Notes under the pieces: generated by a model
What the model saw: the letters and a program-made list of their open reading frames with translations, nothing else
What the model was told of the DNA's origin: nothing
Databases searched by the model: none
Position numbers and translations under genes: made by a program
Shown here: one piece after another, positions 30,145 to 39,330 of the stretch
Layout of the letters: each line of letters starts with the position of its first letter
Position numbering within the stretch: position 1 is the stretch's first letter
NCBI GenBank assembly: GCA_030704615.1
Contig: CM060732.1
Span: forward strand, 58,259,053-58,323,052
Direction of reading: 5' to 3'
Length of the DNA: 64,000 nt
From: Takakia lepidozioides
Lineage: Eukaryota > Streptophyta > Takakiopsida > Takakiales > Takakiaceae

Positions 30145-33120
30145 CTATCCCAAGCAGTGTGGACACAACCAATCTCCGTCAGGAACCTTCTCAAGAGGTG
30201 GTGTCAAGCATCCCATATGCCAACCCCTTGAGCATCGATCACACACCAGCATGGTGGCTGCCCCTTTGGCAGACCCACAGAGCATGCACCTCAAACCTGC
30301 AGGTACCACTGCCAAGTTTGGGTCAACTCTGCCATCGACATTGGGAAGGTGACATGGCGCACAATTACGCACATGGTCTTTCCAAGTCATGCCATCCCGA
30401 CCCTCTAAGATCAGGACCCCTGAGGGCAACACCTCTCGAACCCTCAGAATAACACGCCCTGCAGTAACATCCAGAGTCGTAGGAGCAGTCTGCTGCAAAT
30501 AAACATAGTCACCAGGGCTAAACCTCCGAACCCCAGGACGATATCCTCCACCACGTATAGTGGCATACCTCAACGTATCACGGTGCTGTGCAATGGCAAG
30601 GTTCTCAAAAGCCATGGGCATGACTTTCTTGAACAACTCTGCACGCTGATCACATGCACGTACCCACACGTCCGGATCGTCAAGGTTAAGGACTTGAGCA
30701 GTGTCCCTACGAATGGCTGCAGGCAAATCCGGCTCTCGGCCAAAGAGAAGGAAATATGGTGAGAAGGAGGCAAGTGATGCTTGTTTGCTGAACCTGTAGC
30801 CCATGGCTAACCAAGGAACCTGAAGATCCCAATCTCCTAGGTGTCCCTTCTGCAAGCCATACTTGCGCAAACCCCTCTTCACCGTCTGAACAACTCTCTC
30901 TGCTAAGCCATCGGCCTCAGGATGATCCCGAGAAGTGGTGCGGTGGTCTATCAAGGCTTTATCACACAAAGCCTGAAACTCCCCCAAGAACTCTCTCCCT
31001 TGGTCCGTGAGTACCTCAGCTGGAGCACCAAATCGGCTAAGCACACGATCCAAGAATGCATACGCAGCCCCCTCACTAGCCTTGTCAGGCAATGGAACCA
31101 ACTCAATCCACTTGGAGAAGTGCTCCACCATCACCAACACATATCTGTGGTGGCGCATAGTCAGTGGCAACGGTCCTGCGAAGTCAAGACTCCACCTGTA
31201 GCCCAATCCCATGATAGGTAAAGGATGCAACTGTGGTGTAGGGGCGTTGAATGAAGCACGCACCCTGTCACACACCATGCACCTAGCCACAAACTGTTGC
31301 ACCTCTGTATGCATACCACGCCACCAATACTGCCCCTGCAGTAAACTGTGAGTGCGTCGCACTCCAAAATGCCCCAACTCCTCATGGGCATGCCGCACTA
31401 ACCGTGCACGCTGTGTGGGGTGAGGCACAATCCTCACCCGACCATCCTCCCACACTCGAAGTAGGTGTATCCCCTCCCACTTGAACCTCTTGGCTCGTTG
31501 CAGGATCCGATCCCTCTCCCTGGCAGTCACAATGGCTGCCGTGTCTCCCGTGCGGAGGTAGTCCAACACAGCCGAATCCTCATGTATATCTCTGGCACCA
31601 CCTAGCTCATCACTAGCCTCAGGGTCCTCAGACACTCCGTCTACAGTCATCCCTGTTGTAGGTCCAATCTGACCTCCCGATGCCAAGATACACAAAAATG
31701 CAGATGCGTGCCATCCCGGCACCATCTCCTCGTCCGTCTCACCATGCCACCGAGCTCCAGTGTCATCCTGCTGGCTCATGCATGGATTGCGACTCAATCC
31801 ATCCGCATCCCGATTGACCAAACCCGGTCGATGCACAACCTGAAAGTCATACTCCTGGAGTATAAGTGCCCACCGTGCAAGCTTCCCCGTAAGCTTGTCT
31901 GACTCCATCAACCACTTGAGTGGCTGGTGATCCGTGACAAGGGTGAAAAGATTGCCGTATAGATAGCACCTGAAGTGTGCCACGGCCCACACTGCAGCTA
32001 AGCACTCTCCCTCATATGAGCTGTACTTAGCCTCTGCAGCGTTGTTCGAGCGGCTAGCGTAAGCCACTACGAACTCTCTTCCCTCATCATCCACCTGTGT
32101 GAGCACCGCTCCAAGCCCCAGCATGCTCCAATCCGTATGCAGCTGAAAGGGACGCCCCCTGATAGGTCGTCTCAAGATAGGCGCCGAGGTCAACCTCGCC
32201 TTGAGCTCTTGAAAAGCTCGTTCCTGCTCATCTTCCCACTGCCACTCCTGGTCCACCTTGGTCAGCTTGGTTAGAGCCTTTGCAATGGTACTAAATCCCT
32301 TGACAAACCGTCTATAATAGTTTGCCAACCCCATGAAAGCTCGAACTCGGCTCACATCCGTGGGGCGTGGAATTTGTGCAATGGCCTCTACCTTAGTCTG
32401 CTGTACCCCCAATCCTCCAGGATATATCATGTGACCCAGATACTCAATCTGGTTGTGGAAAAACTTGCACTTCCCCGGATGCAACTTCAATCCGTGCGCT
32501 CTCAAGCGCTCCAATACCACCTGAAGGTGTCTCTCATGCTCCTCCATCGTAACACTAAAGATGATGATGTCATCTATGTAGCACCGAGCAAAGTCCACCC
32601 CTGCTAGAATCCTATCCATGACTCTCTGAAACTCTGCAGGAGCATTCTTAAGCCCAAATGGTAAGAACCGCCACTGATATAGGCAATCCTTGCCGTGCTC
32701 ATTGATCCCCCAGAATGCCGTCTTCTGCTTGTCCGCCTCCTTGATTGGCAACTGGTGATATCCGGATCGTAAATCCAAAGTGCTAAAGGCCTTAGCATGC
32801 CCGATGGCATCAAAGATCTCCTCTGGTGTTGGCATGGCATACTTATCGGACTTGGTCTGACGATTTACAGGCCGGTAATCACCGCACATACGTCTCTCCG
32901 TCCAATTGCCATAGACATCCTTCTTGGCTGGCATCACTGTGGCTGAAGCATACTCTCCACCAGAGAGCTCCACCAAACCTGCCTCCCAGAGATCTTGAGT
33001 CCTCATCTGAATCAAAGACCTCTCCATGTCACTGTATCTATAGGGTCTCCGAAAGATTGGCGTGTCAGTGGCCAACTCAATACGGATCTCTTGACCCTTC
33101 AGTGCTCCCAAGTCCTTCAA
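30145..33120 (-). CDS. RT - RNase H - integrase - PHD polyprotein part of element B
   Basis: 991 codons open from the first ATG; RT homology extends further upstream. RT: STLDLRSGYHQLPI, LPFGLKNAPAEF and the catalytic YIDD at residues about 181-184. RNase H: LHTDWS (about 324) and TDHQPLKWL (about 395), with a conserved Glu between. Integrase: HHCC zinc part (HEELGHFG ... CMVCDR, about 568-620), then the acidic triad in WSLDFAGPL (about 642), LTDQGREFLG (about 703) and HPEADGLAERVVQ (about 735). After an SPGDYVYLQQ region, residues about 943-991 form a canonical C4HC3 PHD finger: CMLC, CDRC, GWHMGC, then PPLEKVPDGDWLCPHC. PHD fingers read histone H3 tails; chromoviruses carry a chromodomain at this position. 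All key residues are present. Confidence 0.95.
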   Translation of the reverse strand: MKDLGALKGQEIRIELATDTPIFRRPYRYSDMERSLIQMRTQDLWEAGLVELSGGEYASATVMPAKKDVYGNWTERRMCGDYRPVNRQTKSDKYAMPTPEEIFDAIGHAKAFSTLDLRSGYHQLPIKEADKQKTAFWGINEHGKDCLYQWRFLPFGLKNAPAEFQRVMDRILAGVDFARCYIDDIIIFSVTMEEHERHLQVVLERLRAHGLKLHPGKCKFFHNQIEYLGHMIYPGGLGVQQTKVEAIAQIPRPTDVSRVRAFMGLANYYRRFVKGFSTIAKALTKLTKVDQEWQWEDEQERAFQELKARLTSAPILRRPIRGRPFQLHTDWSMLGLGAVLTQVDDEGREFVVAYASRSNNAAEAKYSSYEGECLAAVWAVAHFRCYLYGNLFTLVTDHQPLKWLMESDKLTGKLARWALILQEYDFQVVHRPGLVNRDADGLSRNPCMSQQDDTGARWHGETDEEMVPGWHASAFLCILASGGQIGPTTGMTVDGVSEDPEASDELGGARDIHEDSAVLDYLRTGDTAAIVTARERDRILQRAKRFKWEGIHLLRVWEDGRVRIVPHPTQRARLVRHAHEELGHFGVRRTHSLLQGQYWWRGMHTEVQQFVARCMVCDRVRASFNAPTPQLHPLPIMGLGYRWSLDFAGPLPLTMRHHRYVLVMVEHFSKWIELVPLPDKASEGAAYAFLDRVLSRFGAPAEVLTDQGREFLGEFQALCDKALIDHRTTSRDHPEADGLAERVVQTVKRGLRKYGLQKGHLGDWDLQVPWLAMGYRFSKQASLASFSPYFLLFGREPDLPAAIRRDTAQVLNLDDPDVWVRACDQRAELFKKVMPMAFENLAIAQHRDTLRYATIRGGGYRPGVRRFSPGDYVYLQQTAPTTLDVTAGRVILRVREVLPSGVLILEGRDGMTWKDHVRNCAPCHLPNVDGRVDPNLAVVPAGLRCMLCGSAKGAATMLVCDRCSRGWHMGCLTPPLEKVPDGDWLCPHCLG

Positions 33121-33347
33121 ACTGAAGGCAAAGCAATTCCTGTAAGCCCTCAGGAACCGCCGTATACGTCGTCTCTCTCCTCCGGTGACAATGGGTCCAA
33201 TGTCAGGCTCCCAATTGTCCTCCGTAACTACAACCTTAAGTCCAGTGGGCTTAGAGGTAGAGGACGCGTCCCGTGGTTGCTATGCTGCAACCTCTTGAGC
33301 AGTACTCCCTACCTGCTCAGTCAATGACAAGGCCTCATCCTGCCCCA
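33121..33347 (-). pseudogene. Frame-broken link between methyltransferase and RT
   Basis: In the RT frame the sequence reads SVEEVLKDEMMGQDEALSL, then meets TAG at 33280-33282, then continues as the RT lead-in (ERRRIRRFLRAYRNCFAFSL). The methyltransferase frame ends at 33348 after a probable one-base loss in a G run near 33385. These two lesions separate what was probably one continuous polyprotein; a programmed frameshift is a less likely alternative. Confidence 0.65.
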
Positions 33348-36300
33348 TCATCTCATCCTTGAGGACCTCCTCAACCGAGAAGAATCCCCAACCTCATCCA
33401 TCACAGCCGCCTTGGCTGCCAACTCCCTCTGAACCTCGAGCACCTCCCACGTGTGCCATGGATGCATGCACCCCGTGGTCCTCATATGCTCGCCCCCACT
33501 CACTGCCTGTACCGTCTCGGTAGGCAGAGAGACCATTGAGGGAAGTGTATTCCGCACTCTGCGTTGCTCAGCTAGAGCCAAGCTGATAATCCAGGTCAAG
33601 CAATTGAGATCCATTGCTTGCCCCAACACTTGACGACGTGATGCCTCAGAAAGAGACGACACCGCCGTGGTACCAGTGGTAAAACCCATTGCCCGCTCAC
33701 GCTCGTCAGCATTAGGCTCCACTAACTGCTGCAACTGAGCATCCCACAGGAGGCCAGGTCCACTATCCCGGAAAGCATGCGATCCTGGGAAGCTGAGCAG
33801 TGTAGGTAATGCTGCTCGTGGTTGACCCACCTTGTTGACCACTGCCAAAGGCGAACGGTCATCGTGTCTCACACGTTGAGACTGCCTCCCTGTGTCCAGA
33901 ATGTTATCCACTGTGAGATGTGCTGGCCGCTGCACCCCATCAAATGCACGCTTGAGCAGTGCGGGTGGCATCATGTTAGTCCACCATAGCCGTGGACGAT
34001 GAGCCCGTGACCCCACTGTAGCTGCATCTAGCAACACTGCTGACCCAAGCCACGACCGGACTTGATGCACACTGGCCATCACCCTGGCCCGAGAATCGCC
34101 CATCAGTGGCACATTCTCCAAGATGTATGCTGGAGATACAGCTTGATGAAGCTGCAAGTGGCGCAAAACCCGCACCATCTCCCAAAACAGACCCGACCTC
34201 GAGTCTCGCAATCCATTGCCATGCCCGGCTGATGAATGCCCTTGGCAGGGCCAACCTGCCACTACCAGATCAATGGAGCCAACCCGCTCCAAATCCTGCG
34301 CCCCCAGCAACGAAATGTCTGCTGGCAAGGCCTGCTGATATCCACGAATTGCAGACACCGACAACAACTCAGGGTACCGCTGCACCAACTGAGCAACATG
34401 GCGAAGTGAAACGCGTCGTGCAGTCTCATCCCTCTCCACATACAGGTAACGCCGAACTCGTACACCTGCCTGTAACACAGCAGCCAATCCGGTGCTGATC
34501 CCGCCAAACAAGTCCAGAAGACAAATGCCTTCATCCGGAGACTGCCACACAATAGGTGTGGTGTCCAATGGAGACAATTGAGGTGGTCCTGGTGCAATCC
34601 CCACACTCTCCTCCTCTCCTGACGGTACAAAAGCCTCCACCCAGGCTTGTTGCACCCGTCGATCAGCATCCCGCTGCAAATCCTTGCTCGTGCCCCACAA
34701 TGGAGTCTGAGCAACCATGGTAGGCAACTCCGCCATACCATACATGTCATCCTGCTCTCCCGGAGGTGGTACATCCTCTGAATGAGCATTGCCCTCAAGC
34801 AACTCTCTAGGCCAACTCACTGCCGCTGTGAATGCTGCTAGTGTCGGCATCTTGCCTCGCTGGGCAACCGCAACTCCTCCTATGAACGTCACAGGGAGCT
34901 GCACACGCCGGCCCTCCCCTGACTGCCATGCAGGCCTATAGGAAGCTGACTCCTCCCAAAAATCCAGGGTGAAGCCCATGGGGTACAACACTGCCCCACC
35001 AACCAGGACATCGTATGAGACTGCGTCTGTCACAATGGCCTTGGCTCGCATCACTGAGCCATCTGTAGGGTGATCCGGCCGTAGTCTGATAGCCAACTCA
35101 TGCCGTGTCATGCCCCGAGCCTGCTCCGATCCTCCCAGAGACGTCTGTATCTGGAAAGGACAAGGCTCCATATCCGCCTCCGTGAGGCCCAAGCCTGCAA
35201 TAGCAGCTCTGCCCAGCATCAGTGGCTGAGCTCCCGAGTCCAACAAGACTCGCAGTGGCCGGTACCTCTTGCCTGCCGGTCCACTCAAACAGAAAATGCC
35301 ATCCTGGTTGTCTAACATGACAACTCCAGGTGTCACCATGGCGCGCTCAATGGCTGGCCTAGCTGGCAGCTCCATCAACCTGGCAGCTGCAGCTTGCCAT
35401 GGCGCCGCCGTGGCAGTCTTGACCCTCAAATCCGAGGATCCCTCCGGCACTACACCTCCCACTATCTCCGCAGAAGATGAAGTAACCTCCCCACTCTCAC
35501 AGAGTGTAGCTGCCAGCCTGAACACCTCAGCTGGTCTTACCCCCGGCGTCGCAATCATGGTAGCCGAGAACAATGGAGCCTGGCACACAGATGTGGCCGC
35601 TCCTAGCAGCACACTAGCTGCCGTAGCCTTGGCAACACTAGGTAGTGGTGCTACCCGTGTAGCTCTCCCCAATGGCATAGTGACCTCCGCCTCGGTAACA
35701 GTCGGGCGAGAACTAGGTGCCATGGATGGCGTCGACACTGTCTCCGCCAATGTGAATGACTGAGGAAGCCTAGCCTGACGGCTTGCCTCCCCACGCTGTG
35801 GATCCAACTCCACCTCTGCACCTCGTGGCTCAGGAACTCGTGCTGCTCCTCGAGTCACGGCTGCAGCAGACTCCACCTGCACTAGTGGTAGTGCTGCTCC
35901 ACACATGAATCCCATGCCTCCCATATCTCCTCCCTCAGGAGCAGGAGGTGGACCATCCGGCCTTAGAGCCGGTACCACCTGAGCTGTAGCCATGGCAGCG
36001 AGCCTCTGCTCTAGCTGCTGAAGCCGGTTGGCCATGCCTTGGTCAACACCCTGACCTCCGCGTCCTTGGCCACGTTGAGCTTGCCCTTGGCCTGCACCTC
36101 GTGGCTGGCCACCTCGTCCTCTCTGGGCTGCTCCACCTCGCCCCCGGCCACCATTGTTCCCTTGGAACTGGCCTGGGCGCAACTCAGGATGCAAACTATA
36201 ACACTGGGCCTCTCCATGCCCGTGCTTGCCACAATGCCCACACTGCAACTGTGCAGGCTGTGCATGTGCCGACCCTTTGCCTCCCTCTGGGCAATCCTTC

Positions 36301-36413
36301 TTGACATGGGGTCCTCCACATGTCCAGCACACCACATCCGCCCGTTGTTGGCCAGCAAATGAAGGGAGAGACCCCTGCATTTGAGGTCCTCTCTGCCCTT
36401 CCCTGAGCTTCAC
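33348..36413 (-). CDS. Zinc knuckle - protease - C5 DNA methyltransferase polyprotein part of element B
   Basis: 1021 codons. Two zinc knuckles open it: CWTCGGPHVKKDC (residues about 29-41) and CGHCGKHGHGEAQC (about 58-71), followed by a Gly/Arg-rich linker. An aspartic protease active site LLDSGAQPLM lies at about 388 with a later VSYDVLVGGAVLYPMG strand. Residues about 620-945 form a cytosine-C5 methyltransferase: motif I LLDLFGGISTGLAAV (about 628, SAM binding), motif IV VAGWPCQGHSSAG (about 724, catalytic Cys in PCQ), motif VI ILENVPLMG (about 764), motif VIII AHRPRLWWTN (about 806), ERERAMGF (about 905) and motif X-like LGQAMDLNCLTW (about 934). Motif order is not permuted. Motifs I and VIII resemble DNMT3/DRM more than DNMT1/CMT, by eye. 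The expected reaction is transfer of a methyl group from SAM to cytosine C5. Placement between protease and RT implies release by the element protease. Confidence 0.93.
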   Translation of the reverse strand: MKLREGQRGPQMQGSLPSFAGQQRADVVCWTCGGPHVKKDCPEGGKGSAHAQPAQLQCGHCGKHGHGEAQCYSLHPELRPGQFQGNNGGRGRGGAAQRGRGGQPRGAGQGQAQRGQGRGGQGVDQGMANRLQQLEQRLAAMATAQVVPALRPDGPPPAPEGGDMGGMGFMCGAALPLVQVESAAAVTRGAARVPEPRGAEVELDPQRGEASRQARLPQSFTLAETVSTPSMAPSSRPTVTEAEVTMPLGRATRVAPLPSVAKATAASVLLGAATSVCQAPLFSATMIATPGVRPAEVFRLAATLCESGEVTSSSAEIVGGVVPEGSSDLRVKTATAAPWQAAAARLMELPARPAIERAMVTPGVVMLDNQDGIFCLSGPAGKRYRPLRVLLDSGAQPLMLGRAAIAGLGLTEADMEPCPFQIQTSLGGSEQARGMTRHELAIRLRPDHPTDGSVMRAKAIVTDAVSYDVLVGGAVLYPMGFTLDFWEESASYRPAWQSGEGRRVQLPVTFIGGVAVAQRGKMPTLAAFTAAVSWPRELLEGNAHSEDVPPPGEQDDMYGMAELPTMVAQTPLWGTSKDLQRDADRRVQQAWVEAFVPSGEEESVGIAPGPPQLSPLDTTPIVWQSPDEGICLLDLFGGISTGLAAVLQAGVRVRRYLYVERDETARRVSLRHVAQLVQRYPELLSVSAIRGYQQALPADISLLGAQDLERVGSIDLVVAGWPCQGHSSAGHGNGLRDSRSGLFWEMVRVLRHLQLHQAVSPAYILENVPLMGDSRARVMASVHQVRSWLGSAVLLDAATVGSRAHRPRLWWTNMMPPALLKRAFDGVQRPAHLTVDNILDTGRQSQRVRHDDRSPLAVVNKVGQPRAALPTLLSFPGSHAFRDSGPGLLWDAQLQQLVEPNADERERAMGFTTGTTAVSSLSEASRRQVLGQAMDLNCLTWIISLALAEQRRVRNTLPSMVSLPTETVQAVSGGEHMRTTGCMHPWHTWEVLEVQRELAAKAAVMDEVGDSSRLRRSSRMR

Positions 36414-37449
36414 CTGAGCCCCTTGTTGCCTTGAGCACGTTGAGGTAGTGGTTGGCTAGGAGCACCACTACCCCGTGGTGTCTCCTTAGCAAATCCCACC
36501 ATGACCACTCGTTCCTCCACCATGTTGAGCTCTATCCGCTCTGCCAGCAAAAACACATTTGCTAAGGTGGGTTGGGCCGCTTGTAGGAGAGTTGCATCCC
36601 GCACCCTTCTCCTCAGCTCCTTGTCCAATATCCCATACCAGAATTGGACTGCCTGAGCTTCCGTAACCCCTTGGGTTACATTTATCAAGCGCCTCATGCG
36701 AGTGAAAGCCTCCCTCAAGCTCTCGGTCGGCTTCCGTTGGAACTCTTGCAAGCTCCGCAACTTCTCTGTCCTCACCCCTTGGTAGTTCCCTCTCAACTCT
36801 TCGAAGAACTCCACAACAGGGTTGAAGGCAGGCACGGGTGCTAGTGCTGGTGCGGTAGTGGCTTGGGTGGACGTCGTAGCTACTGTACCACCAGTCCCAC
36901 TGCTGCTTGCTGAAGCTGCCGGTGCAGCGGCAGGTGTAGCCACTGCCCTCGTGGCTCTAGTGCCCCTAGTGATGGAGACATAGTCGGGTGACCAGTACAT
37001 CCTCCACTCCTCGATCTCAACCTCATGCCCCCGCCTGAACTCATGGTAATCATCCATAGGCGCCCCTCAAGGTGCTGAAACAGCCCTTTCCATGCCATGA
37101 ACGGCGTAAATAGTTGTGGATTGCGCATTTGCTGCAAATCACACCAACTATCAAACTCTTGGATAAAATCATCCAACTCAATGGTGCCCACCGCCCCAGA
37201 GTACCTTCGTGGCCCCTTGGTAGCTCCATACATCTCCTCCATTGTGTCCCACAATAATGGCAAAGAAACAACTTGCACCGCCGGTATGAGCCCTCCTGAT
37301 TCACAATCCGAATCAGAACCTTCCGTGGAAGACACAGGAGGTGAAGGTGGCCTAAACCGCACACCTCGTCTCGTGTACCCACTAGTATCGCTAGTGCTCG
37401 AACCGGCACTGTCCCCAGCAACTAGTGGCACCTCCGTGTTGACACTCAA
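36410..37449 (-). pseudogene. Gag of element B (one frame break)
   Basis: Starts MSVNTEVPLVAGDSAGSS (37449) with a Ser/Thr-rich N-terminus. The gag domain follows: LLWDTMEEMYGATKGPRRYS, ELDDFIQEFDSWCDLQQMRN, then after a one-base shift near 37070 DDYHEFRRGHEVEIEEWRMY, a low-complexity Ala/Thr linker, VVEFFEELRGNYQGVRTEKL, LREAFTRMRRLINVTQGV, QFWYGILDKELRRRVRDATL and ANVFLLAERIELNMVEERV. It ends at a second one-base loss in a G run next to the zinc-knuckle frame. Element A keeps five Gs at that point, which supports an ancestral gag-pol fusion. Confidence 0.88.
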
Positions 37450-37759
37450 CCGGTCATGAACATGTCCCTAACCCCCTCTCCACAAGGTAACCGGGTAGAG
37501 AACCTGTTGCGGCTTATGGTTTGGAATACTAAGTTCCTAACATAGCCTACACCTGAACTGCATGATCATGGGAATATCATGAAGATACTCCTCAAACCGC
37601 CCTCCACGAGCTTCAAAATTCGGCCTTCCAGACCACATGCCAGTCCTTAGTCCACCAGTGCCTCCACGAGTCAGCACAGGCCATCCACAGGTCAACACGG
37701 GCCACCACAGACCAGCACAGGCCCACACAGCTCACTGGTCACAGCCGTCACAGTCCCAC
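37450..37759 (-). other. Leader just upstream of element B gag
   Basis: About 300 bp without a recognised protein on the sense strand. It matches part of the element A leader between minisatellite and gag, but is shorter because element A has an extra stretch near 15700-16000. Confidence 0.45.
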
Positions 37760-39330
37760 AGGCCACTGGGCACAGTCTGTCACAGCCCCTCACAGCTCGT
37801 CACAGCCTCAAAGGCCTCAGGCACAGCCTGTCACAGCCCCTCACAGCCCGTCACAGCCCCAAAGGCCTCAGGCGCGGCCTGTCACAGCCCCAAAGGCCAT
37901 GGGCACGGCCTGTCACAGCCCCTCACAGCCCGTCACAGCCTCAAAGGCCTCAGGCACGGCCTGTCACAGCCCCTCACAGCCCGTCACAGCCCCAAAGGCC
38001 ATGGGCACGGCCTGTCACAGCCCCTCACAGCCCGTCACAGCCCCAAAGGCCATGGGCACGGCCTGTCACAGCCCCTCTCAGCCCGTCACAGCCCCAAAGG
38101 CCTCGGGCACGGCCTGTCACAGCCCCTCACAGCCCGTCACAGCCCCAAAGGCCATGGGCACGGCCTGTCACAGCCCGTCACAGCCCGTCACAGCCCGTCA
38201 CAGCCGCAAAGGCCTCAGGCACGGCCTGTCACAGCCCCTCACAGCCCATCACAGCCCCAAAGGCCATGGGCACAGCCTGTCACAGCCCGTCACAGCCCCA
38301 CAGGCCTCAGGCACAGCCTGTCACAGCCCCGCACAGCCCGTCACAGCCCCAAAGGCCACTGGGCACAGCCTGTCACAGCCTGACACAGCCCGTCACAGCC
38401 CCACAGGGCACAGGGCACAGCCTGTCACAGCCCATCACAGCCCATCACAGCCTCAAAGGCCTCAGGCACGGCCCCTCACAGCCCATCACAGCCCCAAAGG
38501 CCATGGGCACAGCCTGTCACAGCCCGTCACAGCCCCAAAAGGCCACTGGGCACAGCCTGTCACAGCCTGACACAGCCCGTCACAGCCCCACAGGGCACAA
38601 GGCACAGCCTGTCACAGCCCATCACAGCCTGTCACAGCTTGCCACAGCCTGTCACAGCCCGTCACAGCCCGTCACAGCCCGTCACAGCTTGCCACAGCCC
38701 CAAAGGCCATGGGCACGGCCTGTCACAGCCCCTCACAGCCCGTCACAGCCCCAAAGGCCATGGGCACGGCCTGTCACAGCCCGTCACAGACCGTCACAGC
38801 CGCAAAGGCCTCAGGCACGGCCTGTCACAGCCCCTCACAGCCCATCACAGCCCAAAGGCCATGGGCACAGCCTGTCACAGCCCGTCACAGCCCCACAGGC
38901 CTCAGGGCACAGCCTGTCACAGCCCCGCACAGCCCGTCACAGCCCCAAAGGCCACTGGGCACAGCCTGTCACAGCCTGACACAGCCCGTCACAGCCCCAC
39001 AGGGCATAGGGCACAGCCTGTCACAGCCCATCACAGCCCATCACAGCCTCAAAGGCCTCAGGCACGGCCTGTCACAGCCCCTCACAGCCCATCACAGCCC
39101 CAAAGGCCATGGGCACAGCCTGTCACAGCCCGTCACAGCCCCAAAAGGCCACTGGGCACAGCCTGACACAGCCCGTCACAGCCCCACAGGGCACAGGGCA
39201 CAGCCTGTCACAGCCCATCACAGCCTGTCACAGCTTGCCACAGCCCGTCACAGCCCGTCACAGCTCGCCACAGCCTGACACAGCCCGTCACAGCCCGTCA
39301 CAGCTTGCCACAGCCTGTCACAGCCCCACA
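37760..39330 (-). repeat. Expanded leader minisatellite of element B
   Basis: About 1.6 kb of 10-bp words (CACAGCCCGT, CACAGCCCCT on the plus strand) arranged in higher-order units of about 51 bp, each carrying AAAGGCC(T/A)CAGGCAC or AAAGGCCATGGGCAC. Larger blocks (38266-38600 and 38870-39230) are themselves repeated. Because 51 is a multiple of three, long antisense frames encoding repeated HSPSQPVTA stay open. Confidence 0.92.

Noticed and set aside
33348-36413. The methyltransferase domain as a host gene joined to the element by assembly error
   Set aside because: It lies in one uninterrupted frame with the zinc knuckles and protease upstream, without introns, inside an element bounded by proven target duplications.
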